Made by a program: the position numbers and the translations under genes. Below are positions 16,036 to 25,073 of a DNA stretch of 64,000 bases, piece by piece. Each line of letters starts with the position of its first letter. The stretch's first letter is position 1. Origin of the DNA: Streptomyces sp. WP-1. GTDB lineage: Bacteria; Actinomycetota; Actinomycetes; Streptomycetales; Streptomycetaceae. The stretch is taken from contig NZ_CP123923.1 in assembly GCF_030450125.1 (NCBI RefSeq), positions 3,162,001 to 3,226,000 of the forward strand. The letters are read 5' to 3'. The notes under the pieces were generated by a model, which did not search any database, was not told the origin of the DNA, and saw only the letters and a program-made list of their open reading frames with translations.

Positions 16036-17313
16036 ATGCCCGCATGGCATCTGCGCGACTATCACGACGACGATCTCGATCAGGCCATCCAGATCTGGGA
16101 CCAGTGCCGGCAGGCCGACGAGGACCCGGTGTTCCCGGTCTCGGAGGTGATGGCCGCGGCTAAGGCCGGGCAGACGGCGGTGGTCGCGGTGGTCGGGGAC
16201 GAGCTGGTGGGGATGGCGGTGGCCCAGGCGCAGGGCAAGCGGGGCTGGATCCTGCTGATGGCGCTCGCCGCGCGCTGGCGCGAGCGCGGGATCGGCAGCG
16301 CGCTGCTCGCCGAGCTGGAGCGGCGGCTGCGGGCGCTGGGGATACGGCACATCAGCACGCTGCTGCCAGCGGGCGCGGCCGGTTCGAAGGCGCTGGCGAA
16401 CAGCGGCTACCGGTGCCGCGACGGCCTCGCCTACTACGAGAAACTCGAACCGCTCGGCGCCGCCGACGCCGACCTCCTGGCCGCGCTCGGCGGGCGCATG
16501 CTGCCCGAGGGGCTGTGGGACGCGATGGCCGGGATGGAGCGGGAGAAGCAGGTCGTGGAGCGGCGGGTGGTGCTGCCGCTGACGGAACCGGCGCTGGCCG
16601 ACCGGTACGGGGTCGTGCCGCCGAAGTCGGTCATCCTGTTCGGGCCGCCCGGCACCGGGAAGACCAGCTTCGCCAAGGCGGTCTCCTCCCGGCTCGGCTG
16701 GCCGTTCGTGGAGCTGTTCCCCTCGCGGCTCGCCGCCGACACCAGCGAGGGGCTGGCCACGGCGCTGCGGGACGCGTTCGCGGATCTCGCGGAGCTGGAC
16801 TCGGTGGTGCTCTTCATCGACGAGGTGGAGGAGATCGCGGCGGCGCGCTCCGGCAAGGCGGTGGACCCCGGGCACGGGGTGACCAACGAGCTGCTGAAGC
16901 TGATCCCCGTCTTCCGCGAGCACGACTCACGGCTGCTGGTGTGCGCCACCAATTCCGTACGGTCCCTCGACGCGGCCTTCCTGCGGCCGGGGCGGTTCGA
17001 CTACGTCATCCCCATCGGGCCGCCCGACCCGACCGCCCGCGCGGCGATCTGGGCCCGCTATCTCCGGGACGTCGGCGACTCGGTGGACGTCGGCCGGCTG
17101 GTCGCCGCGAGCGAGCTGTTCACCCCGGCGGACATCGAGTTCGCCGCCCGCAAGGGGGCGCAGGCCGCCTTCGAACGCGAGGTCGCCCACCGCGCGGGCC
17201 GCCCGGCGGACACCGAGGACTACATGGCCGCGATCTCCGACACCCGGCCGACCCTCACCACCCAGGCGATCAAGGAGTTCGGCGAGGACATCGACACGTA
17301 CAGCCGGCTCTGA
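16036..17313 (+). CDS. GNAT acetyltransferase - AAA+ ATPase fusion
   Basis: 425 residues combining two domains. Residues 1-140 are a GNAT fold with acetyl-CoA-binding motif A (RWRERGIGSALLAELERRLRALG). Residues about 150-420 are a classic AAA+ module: Walker A GPPGTGKT (203-210), Walker B VVLFIDEVEE (257-266), sensor 1 asparagine in CATNS, and the second region of homology FLRPGRFDYVIPIGPPD, closest in look to FtsH/Cdc48-type ATPases. Both active sites look intact. The combination suggests ATP-driven remodelling coupled to acylation of a protein or small molecule; the substrate is unknown. Start ATG follows GGTGAGGTGGTG. Confidence 0.85.
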   Translation: MPAWHLRDYHDDDLDQAIQIWDQCRQADEDPVFPVSEVMAAAKAGQTAVVAVVGDELVGMAVAQAQGKRGWILLMALAARWRERGIGSALLAELERRLRALGIRHISTLLPAGAAGSKALANSGYRCRDGLAYYEKLEPLGAADADLLAALGGRMLPEGLWDAMAGMEREKQVVERRVVLPLTEPALADRYGVVPPKSVILFGPPGTGKTSFAKAVSSRLGWPFVELFPSRLAADTSEGLATALRDAFADLAELDSVVLFIDEVEEIAAARSGKAVDPGHGVTNELLKLIPVFREHDSRLLVCATNSVRSLDAAFLRPGRFDYVIPIGPPDPTARAAIWARYLRDVGDSVDVGRLVAASELFTPADIEFAARKGAQAAFEREVAHRAGRPADTEDYMAAISDTRPTLTTQAIKEFGEDIDTYSRL

Positions 17314-17328
17314 GGACACGCGTCCCGA

Positions 17329-17350
17329 AGGGGCGCGGGGAACTGCGCGA
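17329..17350. repeat. Streptomyces dispersed intergenic repeat (AACTGCGCG type)
   Basis: The core GGGGCGCGGGGAACTGCGCG lies just after the GNAT-AAA+ stop. Its reverse complement recurs in the tandem array at 33824-34039. This sequence is very common between genes in Streptomyces genomes, as I recall; its function is unknown. Confidence 0.75.
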
Positions 17351-17427
17351 GCGGCCACGGGCAACCCGCGCCCGGCCGCACCCCGCGCCCTCGACGGCGG
17401 ATCGCCGCGACGGCCGAGCGCCGCAGG

Positions 17428-18468
17428 TCAGATCGTCGCGTTGTCGATCACGAACCGGTACCGCACATCGCTCGCGAGCACCCGCTCGTACGCCTCGTTG
17501 ATCTCCGACGCGGCGATCAGCTCGATCTCCGCGCCCAGCCCGTGCTCCGCGCAGAAGTCCAGCATCTCCTGGGTCTCCGGGATGCCGCCGATGCCGGAGC
17601 TGCTGAGGCTGCGGCGGTTGCCGAAGAGGGACTGGAGGGTGATCTGGACCGGCTCCTCGGGCAGGCCCACGTTGACCATGGCGCCGTCCGTGCGCAGCAG
17701 GGACAGGAAGCCGCTGAAGTCGAGCGGGGCCGAGACCGTGTTGAGGATGAGGTCGAAGGTGCCCTTGAGGTCCTCGAAGGTCTTCGGGTCGCTGGTGGCG
17801 TAGTAGTGGTCGGCGCCCAGCTTCAGGCCGTCGTCCTTCTTGCGCAGGGACTGGGACAGGACGGTGACCTCCGCGCCCAGCGCGTGCGCGATCTTGACGC
17901 CCATGTGCCCGAGACCGCCGAGGCCGACGACGGCGACCTTCTTGCCGGGGCCCACGTTCCAGTGCTTCAGCGGGGAGTACGTGGTGATGCCGGCGCACAG
18001 CAGCGGCGCGGCCACGTCGAGGGACAGGCCCTCGGGGATGCGGACGACGTAGTTCTCGTCCACGACGACGTTCTCGGAGTAGCCGCCGTACGTCGGCGTG
18101 CCGTCCCGGCCCGTGTCGTTGTACGTCCAGGTGGGGCCCCGGTCGCAGTACTGCTGGAGGCCGGCCTTGCAGTTGTCGCACTCCCGGCAGGAGTCGACCA
18201 TGCAGCCGACGCCCACGCGGTCGCCGACGGCGAACTTCGTCACGCCGGAGCCGACCTCCGTGACGACGCCCGCGATCTCGTGGCCCGGCACCATCGGGAA
18301 GGACGCCTTGCCCCAGCCCTCGCGGACCTGGTGGATGTCGGAGTGGCAGATACCGGCGAACTTGATGTCGATCAGGACGTCGAACTCGCCCACCGCCCGT
18401 CGCTCGATCTCGGTCCGCTCCAGGGGGGCCTTCGCGGCGGGCGCGGCGTACGCGGCAACAGTGGTCAT
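17428..18468 (-). CDS. Zinc-dependent alcohol dehydrogenase, cinnamyl-alcohol-dehydrogenase type
   Basis: 346 residues from the ATG at 18468 ([10 protein letters not shown]). Medium-chain dehydrogenase/reductase with both zinc sites: catalytic C41 (GICHSD), H63-E64 (PGHE), and the structural set C94, C97, C100, C108. The Rossmann glycine motif is [10 protein letters not shown]. The CAD/YahK subgroup usually uses NADPH to reduce broad-range aldehydes. The gene is divergent from an MmyB-type regulator 183 bp away, an arrangement common for such regulator-oxidoreductase pairs. Confidence 0.9.
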   Translation of the reverse strand: MTTVAAYAAPAAKAPLERTEIERRAVGEFDVLIDIKFAGICHSDIHQVREGWGKASFPMVPGHEIAGVVTEVGSGVTKFAVGDRVGVGCMVDSCRECDNCKAGLQQYCDRGPTWTYNDTGRDGTPTYGGYSENVVVDENYVVRIPEGLSLDVAAPLLCAGITTYSPLKHWNVGPGKKVAVVGLGGLGHMGVKIAHALGAEVTVLSQSLRKKDDGLKLGADHYYATSDPKTFEDLKGTFDLILNTVSAPLDFSGFLSLLRTDGAMVNVGLPEEPVQITLQSLFGNRRSLSSSGIGGIPETQEMLDFCAEHGLGAEIELIAASEINEAYERVLASDVRYRFVIDNATI

Positions 18469-18650
18469 GACGGGGTTCTCCCTCACAAGGTCTACGCATG
18501 CCCGGCTGCTTTTCCACCGAGCACATCTCAAGGGTGCCTCGTATCCCGCGGCGCACCCAGCACACGCCTTTGCGTACGACTGCTGTGCCTACCACTGTCG
18601 GGATCAGGCTCGCATGCCTACGACCAGCGGGGACGGCGGATACTTGCGGT

Positions 18651-19550
18651 ATGGACGAACAGCAGGACACCGCCGTGACCGGGCCGCCGCTGGACCGGCG
18701 GGCCGAGCTGAGCGAGTTCCTGCGCAGCCGGCGGGCCCGGCTCAAGCCCGGGGACGTGGGGCTGCCCGACTTCGGCAGGCACCGCCGGGTGCCGGGGCTG
18801 CGCCGGGAGGAGCTGGCGCAGCTGGCCGGGGTGTCGGTGGCGTACTACACGCGTCTGGAACAGGGCAACGGCCGTAATGTCTCGGCGGAGGTCCTGGACT
18901 CGATCGCCCGCGCCCTGCGCCTCACGGACGCCGAGCACGCGCATCTGACCCATCTGGCGAAGCCGAAGTCGCACAAGAAGAAGCCGGCGGCCCGCCAGCA
19001 GCAGGTGCGCCCGGTGCTGTGCCAGCTGCTGGACACGATGGAGGGCGTGCCCGCGTACATCGTGGGCCGGCGTTCGGAGATCCTCGCCTGGAACCGGATG
19101 GCGGCGGCGGTGTTCGGCGACTGGGCGGAGCTGCCGGTGGCCGAGCGCAACTGGGCGCGGCTGGTGTTCCTCAGGCCCGACTACCGGGACCTGTTCGTGG
19201 ACTGGGAGCAGAAGGCGATCGACGTCGTCTGCTCGCTGCGCATGGACGCGGGCTGCTATCCGGACGATCCCCGGCTGTCCGCCCTGGTGGGTGAACTCTC
19301 CGTCAAGAGCGAGGAGTTCCGCAGGCTGTGGGCCACGCACGACGTCAAGGAGAAGAACCATGGCGTCAAGCGGCTGCACCATCCGCTGGTGGGCGATCTC
19401 GCCCTGAACTTCGAGTCCTTCCGCATGTCGGACGGCACCGACCAGTGCCTGGTCACCTATCACGCGGAGCCCGGTTCGGCGTCCGCCGAGTCGCTGCGGC
19501 TGCTGGCCAGCTGGGGCACGGACGCGACCCGCGCGGGGACCTCCGCGTAG
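18651..19550 (+). CDS. XRE/MmyB-type transcriptional regulator
   Basis: 299 residues from the ATG at 18651 (MDEQQDTAV). An N-terminal helix-turn-helix (about residues 15-80: FLRSRRARLKPGDVGLP, RVPGLRREELAQLAGVSVAYYTRLEQG) is followed by the MmyB-like ligand-binding domain (AYIVGRRSEILAWNRMAAAVFGDW ... FLRPDYRDLFVDWE). Family members bind fatty acids or methylenomycin-type ligands and typically repress a divergent short- or medium-chain dehydrogenase. Here that neighbour is the zinc alcohol dehydrogenase. Confidence 0.9.
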   Translation: MDEQQDTAVTGPPLDRRAELSEFLRSRRARLKPGDVGLPDFGRHRRVPGLRREELAQLAGVSVAYYTRLEQGNGRNVSAEVLDSIARALRLTDAEHAHLTHLAKPKSHKKKPAARQQQVRPVLCQLLDTMEGVPAYIVGRRSEILAWNRMAAAVFGDWAELPVAERNWARLVFLRPDYRDLFVDWEQKAIDVVCSLRMDAGCYPDDPRLSALVGELSVKSEEFRRLWATHDVKEKNHGVKRLHHPLVGDLALNFESFRMSDGTDQCLVTYHAEPGSASAESLRLLASWGTDATRAGTSA

Positions 19551-19595
19551 GGCCTCCCGCCGACCGGAAGGCCCGGTCCCCCGCGCGGCCGGGCG

Positions 19596-20279
<684 letters not shown>

Positions 20280-20327
20280 GGTGGCTCCTGGGAGGGTTTT
20301 CGGGGAGGGCGGTGGCGCGCCGCGCGG

Positions 20328-21791
20328 CTACTCCACCCGCCGCAGCGCGTCCGCCGGGCGCAGCCGGGAGGCCCGCCAGCCGCCGAACGCTCCCGCGATC
20401 AGGCCGCCCGCCACCGCGAGGCCCACCGCCAGCAGGATGGTCGTCAGGCTCACCGGGGCGGTCAGGGCCACCTCCAGGGACTTCGCCGTCTGCCGGCCGG
20501 GACCGCCGAACCCGCCGCCCCCGCCGAAGCCGCCACCGGAGCGCCCGCCGCCGAAGCCGCCGCCGCCCGAACCCAGTTGGGCCTGGAGGGTCGGGCTGAT
20601 CGCGGTGACGACATAGGCGCCCGCGAGGCCCAGGGCGATGCCGAGGACGCCGCCGACCAGGCCGTTGACGATGGCCTCGCCGACCACCTGCCGGGTGACC
20701 CGGCCCGACTTCCAGCCCAGCGCCTTCAGGGTGCCGAACTCACGCACCCGGCGGGAGACCGCGGAGGAGGTGAGCAGGCCGGCGACCAGGAACGCGGCCA
20801 CGAGCACCGCGATCGACAGCCACTTGCCGACGTTGGTGGCGAGCGAGGAGGCGGTGGACAGGGAGCCCGAGACCGTCTTGGCGAGGTCGGAGGAGGTGGT
20901 GACCGTCGTACCGGAGACGTTCTTCTGGATGGTGCTCTTGACGGAGTCGATCTTCTGCGAGTCGGTCGCCCGCACGTAGATCGTGGTGACCTTGTTCTTC
21001 TGGTCCGCGAGGGTCTGCGCCTGCCGCAGCGGGATGTACAGGTTGGCCGCCGAGTCGCCGCTGTCCGCGGTGGCGATGCCGATCACCGAGTACTTGGTGC
21101 CCTTGACGGTGACGGTGGAGCCGACCTTGTACTTCTTCGTCTTGGCGTACGCCGAGTCGACCACGGCCACCTTGGCGTTCGTCTCGGTGGTCTTGAAGTC
21201 ACGGCCGCTGGTGATCTTCGAGGAGGTCAGCGGGCCGAGCCCGGTCTGGGTGACATCGGTGCCGTAGACCGTGTACTGGTCGATGTCGAAGTCGGCGCCG
21301 CCGCCCTTGACCTCGCCCTGCGCCTCGCCGCCACCGCCGCGCCGGCCGAAGCCGCTGCCGCCGTTCTGCTGGAACTGGCCGCGGGTGAAGCTGCCGTTGA
21401 CCTTGACGACGGACAGGTTCAGCCCGCCGGCGGCCGCCGCCACGCCCTGCTGTCCGGAGACCTTGGAGACGGTGGAGGAGGCGAGGGTGGTGAAGCCCTG
21501 CACCTGGACGCGGTCGCTGCTCTGCGTCGACTTGTCGCCGCTGCCCTTCGCGCCGAACTGGAAGTGGGGCCGCTGGGAGCCGTCGGCGGAGGGGGTGGCC
21601 GCCTTGCTGACGGTCATGTCGGTGCCGAGGCCGTAGAGCGATTGCAGGACCTTGTCCTGGGCCTTGCCCATGCCGCTGGCCACGGAGTTGACCACGATGA
21701 CCAGCGCGATGCCGAGCGCGAGGCCGGAGGCCACGACGAGCGCCGCCTTCCGGCGGCGGCGCAGTTCGCGCCTCAGGTAGGTGAAGAACAT
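20328..21791 (-). CDS. MacB/FtsX-like ABC transporter permease
   Basis: 487 residues. The N-terminal membrane helix (about 17-37, ALVVASGLALGIALVIVVNSVA) precedes a large extracytoplasmic MacB-core-like domain (about 40-320) with a glycine-rich loop (GGSGFGRRGGGGEAQGE). The C-terminal FtsX domain has three helices and the signature VSRRVREFGTLKALGW. A second glycine-rich insertion (GGGGFGGGRSGGGFGGGGGF) lies in the loop before the last helix, unusual in length. It is the first gene of the operon. Three 11-bp-spaced direct repeats upstream suggest control by an OmpR-type response regulator. Confidence 0.9.
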   Translation of the reverse strand: MFFTYLRRELRRRRKAALVVASGLALGIALVIVVNSVASGMGKAQDKVLQSLYGLGTDMTVSKAATPSADGSQRPHFQFGAKGSGDKSTQSSDRVQVQGFTTLASSTVSKVSGQQGVAAAAGGLNLSVVKVNGSFTRGQFQQNGGSGFGRRGGGGEAQGEVKGGGADFDIDQYTVYGTDVTQTGLGPLTSSKITSGRDFKTTETNAKVAVVDSAYAKTKKYKVGSTVTVKGTKYSVIGIATADSGDSAANLYIPLRQAQTLADQKNKVTTIYVRATDSQKIDSVKSTIQKNVSGTTVTTSSDLAKTVSGSLSTASSLATNVGKWLSIAVLVAAFLVAGLLTSSAVSRRVREFGTLKALGWKSGRVTRQVVGEAIVNGLVGGVLGIALGLAGAYVVTAISPTLQAQLGSGGGGFGGGRSGGGFGGGGGFGGPGRQTAKSLEVALTAPVSLTTILLAVGLAVAGGLIAGAFGGWRASRLRPADALRRVE

Positions 21792-21824
21792 GGCCGGAAC
21801 GATAGGAACGGCCCCTGACCGCTT

Positions 21825-21852
21825 CCTGAGGCTGACCTAAGAGCGGGTTAAG
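21825..21852 (-). promoter_or_regulatory. Triple 11-bp-phased direct repeat upstream of ABC operon
   Basis: On the + strand CCTGAG (21825-21830), CCTAAG (21836-21841) and GTTAAG (21847-21852) recur at exactly 11 bp. Read towards the permease gene they are CTTAAC, CTTAGG, CTCAGG. Direct repeats at one helical turn are the usual layout of OmpR/PhoB response-regulator sites. The set begins 34 bp upstream of the permease start. Confidence 0.5.
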
Positions 21853-21878
21853 AATCCCCGCGTGCCCCGCAAGCAGCG

Positions 21879-21902
21879 GTGCCGCCCCCGAAGGGGCGGC
21901 AC
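21879..21902 (-). terminator. Terminator hairpin after the L,D-transpeptidase gene
   Basis: Perfect 10-bp arms GTGCCGCCCC / GGGGCGGCAC with loop CGAA, 24 bp beyond the stop of the L,D-transpeptidase gene and before the ABC operon's regulatory region. Confidence 0.75.
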
Positions 21903-21925
21903 TCACGGGGCTTTCGGGGGCGGGC

Positions 21926-23173
21926 TCAGACGGCCGAACCGGCCTTCCACTGGGACCAGTCCATGTTCCAGCCGTTGAGGCCGTTGTCCGGGGAGACGGT
22001 CTTGTCGCCGGTGTGCTGGATCACCACGACGTCACCGATCAGCGAGTGGTCGTAGAACCAGGCGGCCGGGGTGTTCGGGTCGCCCGCGCCCTTGGCGTCC
22101 TGGAGGCCGACGCAGCCGTGGCTGGTGTTGACGTTGCCGAACACCGAGGGGGCGCCCCAGTAGTTGCCGTGGATGAAGGTGCCCGAGGTGGTCAGGCGCA
22201 TGGCGTGCGGCACGTCCTTGATGTCGTACTCGCCCTTGCCGTCGTCGTCGGTGAAGCCGACGGTCGCGCCGTTCATGCGGGTCTGCTTGAACTTCTCGGA
22301 GATCACCATCTGGCCCTCGTACGTGGTGTGTTCGGGGGAACCGGCGGAGATCGGGATGGTCTTGACGACCTTGCCGTCCTGCGTGACCTTCATCTGGTGG
22401 GTCTTCGCGTCGACATAGGAGACCTGGTTGCGGCCGATGTGGAAGGTGACCGTCTTCTGCTGGACGCCGTAGACGCCGTTCGCGCCCTGGACGCCGTCGA
22501 GGGCGAGCTTCAGGGTGACGGTGGAGCCTTCCTTCCAGTAGTCCTGGGGACGGCAGTCCATGCGGTTGGCGTTGAACCAGTGGCAGGCGACCTCCTGGCC
22601 GCTGCTGGTGCTGACCGTGATGCCCTTCTGGACGGCCGCCTTGTTGGTGATCGCCTTGTCGAAGTTGATCGAGACCGGCATGCCCACGCCGACGGTCGTG
22701 CCGTTGTCGGGGGTGAAGCTGCCGATGAAGCTGTTCGACGGCGAGACGGTGGTGAAGGACGCGTTCTCGTGGGCTATGCGGCCCTGGGAGTCCTTCGCCG
22801 TCGCGGCGATCCTGTAGGTGGTGGAGCGCTCCAGCTGGACGGTCGGCTTCCAGCTCAGCTTGTCCGCGGAGAGCTGGCCGGCGACGGTCTTGCCGTCCTC
22901 GGTGGTCATGGTGACACCGGTGAGCGTGCCCTTGCCGACCGTGACGGTGCCGGAGTTGTTGATCGACGCGTTGTCCGTGCCGTCCTTCGGGGTGACGGCG
23001 ATCTGCGCCTCGGACGACTTCTGGGCGGCCGCCGCGTCGGCCTGGGCCTGCGATGATTCGCCGCTGCCGTGGGCCGCGGCCTTGTCCCCTCCGGAACAGG
23101 CCGAGAGCATCAGCACACCGCCGAGCAGAGCGGACGCGGCCACCAGGCCATTGCGCCGCTTACCGTCCGTCAT
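21926..23173 (-). CDS. L,D-transpeptidase lipoprotein with Ig-like domains
   Basis: 415 residues from the ATG at 23173, which has GGAG nine bases upstream; an ATG at 23188 is possible. A lipoprotein signal ends in LSAC (VAASALLGGVLMLSACSGGD). Two bacterial Ig-like domains follow (VTPKDGTDNASINNSG; GSFTPDNGTTVGVGMPVSINF), then the YkuD catalytic domain with HGNYWG and SHGCVGL, the cysteine nucleophile motif. The enzyme forms 3-3 crosslinks in peptidoglycan on the outside of the membrane, as in mycobacterial LdtMt2-type proteins. It is monocistronic with its own terminator. Confidence 0.92.
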   Translation of the reverse strand: MTDGKRRNGLVAASALLGGVLMLSACSGGDKAAAHGSGESSQAQADAAAAQKSSEAQIAVTPKDGTDNASINNSGTVTVGKGTLTGVTMTTEDGKTVAGQLSADKLSWKPTVQLERSTTYRIAATAKDSQGRIAHENASFTTVSPSNSFIGSFTPDNGTTVGVGMPVSINFDKAITNKAAVQKGITVSTSSGQEVACHWFNANRMDCRPQDYWKEGSTVTLKLALDGVQGANGVYGVQQKTVTFHIGRNQVSYVDAKTHQMKVTQDGKVVKTIPISAGSPEHTTYEGQMVISEKFKQTRMNGATVGFTDDDGKGEYDIKDVPHAMRLTTSGTFIHGNYWGAPSVFGNVNTSHGCVGLQDAKGAGDPNTPAAWFYDHSLIGDVVVIQHTGDKTVSPDNGLNGWNMDWSQWKAGSAV

Positions 23174-23363
23174 CACAAGCTTCTCCATCGTTGCCGAGTC
23201 GCAGATAACCCCGAGAGTCCCCCCGTGGGAACCTTCAACGCTACGGCCGGTTCGTCCCGTTCCGGATCCACCGGATCTGTGGGGCACACCACGTCCGCCG
23301 GCCCGTGCGGGACATCGCCGGGCGGGGTGGTGCGTGATCGGTCCGTGCGCCCCCTCGTACGAC

Positions 23364-23398
23364 GAAACCCCGGACGGCAGGTCGCCGCCCGGGGTTTC
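23364..23398. terminator. Terminator hairpin between two minus-strand genes
   Basis: Arms GAAACCCCGG (23364-23373) and CCGGGGTTTC (23389-23398) separated by 15 nt, 17 bp after the stop of the acidic protein gene. It separates that gene from the downstream L,D-transpeptidase gene. Confidence 0.7.
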
Positions 23399-23414
23399 AG
23401 GTGCCCCTGGACGC

Positions 23415-23756
23415 TCAGCCGACGCCGTCCTCTTCGTCGTCCTCCCCATCATCGCCGTCGATGTCCCATTCGGGCGAGTCCGGGTCGTAGTCGACCCGCT
23501 CACTCGACCAGGAGGCCTGCTGGAGCTCCACCCCAGGCACCGCGCTGACCAGGTCGAACGGGTCCACGAGATAGGCGAGGGCCTCCGCGGTGTCTTCCGT
23601 CACAGCGCCCTCGGCCTGGTCCCGCTCGGACTCCGGCAGCTCCGGATCGGCCGCGAGCCGGCCCAGCGCGGCCCGGGTCACCTCGTCGTCGTCCAGGATC
23701 TCGACCACCAGCTCCACCCGAAGCCGTACATAACGTGATGTCTCTTCATCGCTCAT
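23415..23756 (-). CDS. Small acidic protein, unknown function
   Basis: 113 residues, strongly acidic, with a C-terminal aspartate/glutamate run (DPDSPEWDIDGDDGEDDEED). The N-terminal two thirds look helical (YVRLRVELVVEILDDDEVTRAALGRLAADPELPESERDQAEG). It lacks a signal or membrane segment and is likely cytosolic. I recognise no family, though the codon bias and position argue for a real conserved gene. The start ATG is preceded by GGGAGG-like purines only weakly. Confidence 0.75.
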   Translation of the reverse strand: MSDEETSRYVRLRVELVVEILDDDEVTRAALGRLAADPELPESERDQAEGAVTEDTAEALAYLVDPFDLVSAVPGVELQQASWSSERVDYDPDSPEWDIDGDDGEDDEEDGVG

Positions 23757-23865
23757 GGCGGGAGCGTACGGCCGAAACCTCCCGTGACTTTCCCGTGACC
23801 CGCGACTTTCACTAACATCGGCTCACACGGCCAATTCGCCAGCGTCACAAGGGGATCGATATTCC

Positions 23866-24201
23866 GTGTCATCCGCTCGCCGTCCGCTGCTGACCGCCAC
23901 CGCCGCGGGCACTCTGCTGTGCGCCCTGTGGTTCGTCCCGTCCGCGAACGCGTCCCAGGAGGGACCGGCGCAGGACGTGGCGGCCGGCTCCGTCACGACC
24001 TTCTCCACGCCCGTCACCGAGCAGGCGGGTGTGGTGACGGCGGCGGCCACCAGAGCCGGTTCGGGCCCGGCGGACGACGCTCGGCTCGCCGACACCGGCA
24101 GCCCGGACACCACGCCGTACATCGTCGGCGGCTCCCTGTTCCTCGCGCTGGGCGCGGGGTTCGTGGTCTATTCGGTGCGCCGCGAACGCCTGGGTCTTTA
24201 A
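23866..24201 (+). CDS. Small cell-wall-anchored protein with LAxTG sortase signal
   Basis: 111 residues from a GTG with AAGGGGA upstream. The signal peptide (SSARRPLLTATAAGTLLCALWFVPSANA) has an AxA-type end, a short alanine-rich mature region follows, and then a complete C-terminal sorting signal: LADTG, a hydrophobic helix (YIVGGSLFLALGAGFVVY) and a basic tail RRERLGL. LAxTG is the motif recognised by class E sortases in Streptomyces, as in the long chaplins. The mature protein would be only about 55 residues. No other domain is visible. Confidence 0.8.
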   Translation: MSSARRPLLTATAAGTLLCALWFVPSANASQEGPAQDVAAGSVTTFSTPVTEQAGVVTAAATRAGSGPADDARLADTGSPDTTPYIVGGSLFLALGAGFVVYSVRRERLGL

Positions 24202-24207
24202 TCTCCC

Positions 24208-24237
24208 TTGACCGATCTTTCACAGGGCTTACATAGT
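24208..24237 (+). promoter_or_regulatory. Sigma-70-like promoter for lipoprotein gene
   Basis: TTGACC (24208-24213) and TACATAGT (24230-24237), with 16-18 bp spacing depending on which hexamer is the -10, end 7 bp before the ATG at 24245. The transcript would be leaderless or nearly so. Confidence 0.6.
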
Positions 24238-24244
24238 TCGCCTC

Positions 24245-25027
24245 ATGAAGAGATCGTCAGGCGTGCGGCTGTGCGCCACCGTCGCCGTGAGCGCGCTGTC
24301 GTTCGCCCTTGTCACGGGGTGTTCCGACGGAGGGTCGAAGGATTCCGCGGACAAGGGTTCCGCGCGAAAGGCGCTGAGCGCCGCCGAGTTGGGGAAGCTG
24401 ATCGTCGCTCAGGGCGATGTGCCCGGGTACGCGGTCGGGGCGGTGACCGAGGCCCGGGCCAAGCGGATCACCACCGACAAGGCGGCCTGCGGGCCCCTGA
24501 CCCGGGTGCTGAGCGGGCTCGCGCCCACCGAGGCCCCGGCGAGCACCGACCGCATGGTCACCGAGAACGCGAAGAAGCGGCCCTCGGCCAAGCCGACGTC
24601 CCTGGACGACCTGGACGAGGGCGAGTTCGAGGAGACGATGCGCGAGTCCCTCGACCGCGATGTCACCACGGTGGCGCTCGCCTCGTACGACGGGGACGGC
24701 GCCGAGCGGTCCCTGACCTCGCTGTCGGCCGCCGTAAAGGCATGCGCGGGCGGCTTCACCGGCCGGCAGGCGGGCACCTCGGTGAAGTTCACCGAGGTCG
24801 CCGGGGAGAAGCCGCTGGGCGGCGGGGACGCGTCGGTGGCGTTCGCCGCGACCATGGAGAAGGACGAGGGCGGCGACGGCGGCACGGCCCTCGTGCACGC
24901 CGAGGTGGACCGGCACGGCTCCACCGTCTCCGTCTATTTCACGTCGAACCTGGGCGCGATGATGGCCGAGAAGGCGTACACGGTGACGCCCGCGGTCGTG
25001 AAGGCCCAGGAGACCCGGCTGAAGTGA
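24245..25027 (+). CDS. Putative lipoprotein, unknown function
   Basis: 260 residues with a lipoprotein signal (basic KRSSGVR, hydrophobic core, VTGC lipobox with the cysteine near residue 26) followed by a charged linker GGSKDSADKGSARK. The mature part contains three cysteines and the segment LGKLIVAQGDVPGYAV, a pattern seen in many Streptomyces secreted lipoproteins with no assigned role. It probably sits on the outer face of the membrane. It is monocistronic, with a leaderless-type promoter before it and a strong hairpin after it. Confidence 0.85.
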   Translation: MKRSSGVRLCATVAVSALSFALVTGCSDGGSKDSADKGSARKALSAAELGKLIVAQGDVPGYAVGAVTEARAKRITTDKAACGPLTRVLSGLAPTEAPASTDRMVTENAKKRPSAKPTSLDDLDEGEFEETMRESLDRDVTTVALASYDGDGAERSLTSLSAAVKACAGGFTGRQAGTSVKFTEVAGEKPLGGGDASVAFAATMEKDEGGDGGTALVHAEVDRHGSTVSVYFTSNLGAMMAEKAYTVTPAVVKAQETRLK

Positions 25028-25030
25028 CGC

Positions 25031-25065
25031 CGAAGGGGCCCCGGCCGGCGGCCGGGGCCCCTTCG
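25031..25065. terminator. Bidirectional terminator, lipoprotein gene / hutH
   Basis: Perfect 16-bp arms (25031-25046 and 25050-25065) around a GGC loop, starting 3 bp after the lipoprotein stop and 8 bp from the convergent hutH stop. Confidence 0.85.
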
Positions 25066-25073
25066 TCCGCCGG

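Noticed and set aside
12703..16923. A 1406-codon minus-strand open frame
   Set aside because: It is a GC-bias artefact lying across at least five well-supported genes on both strands. Its translation is arginine/proline/alanine-rich with no domain.
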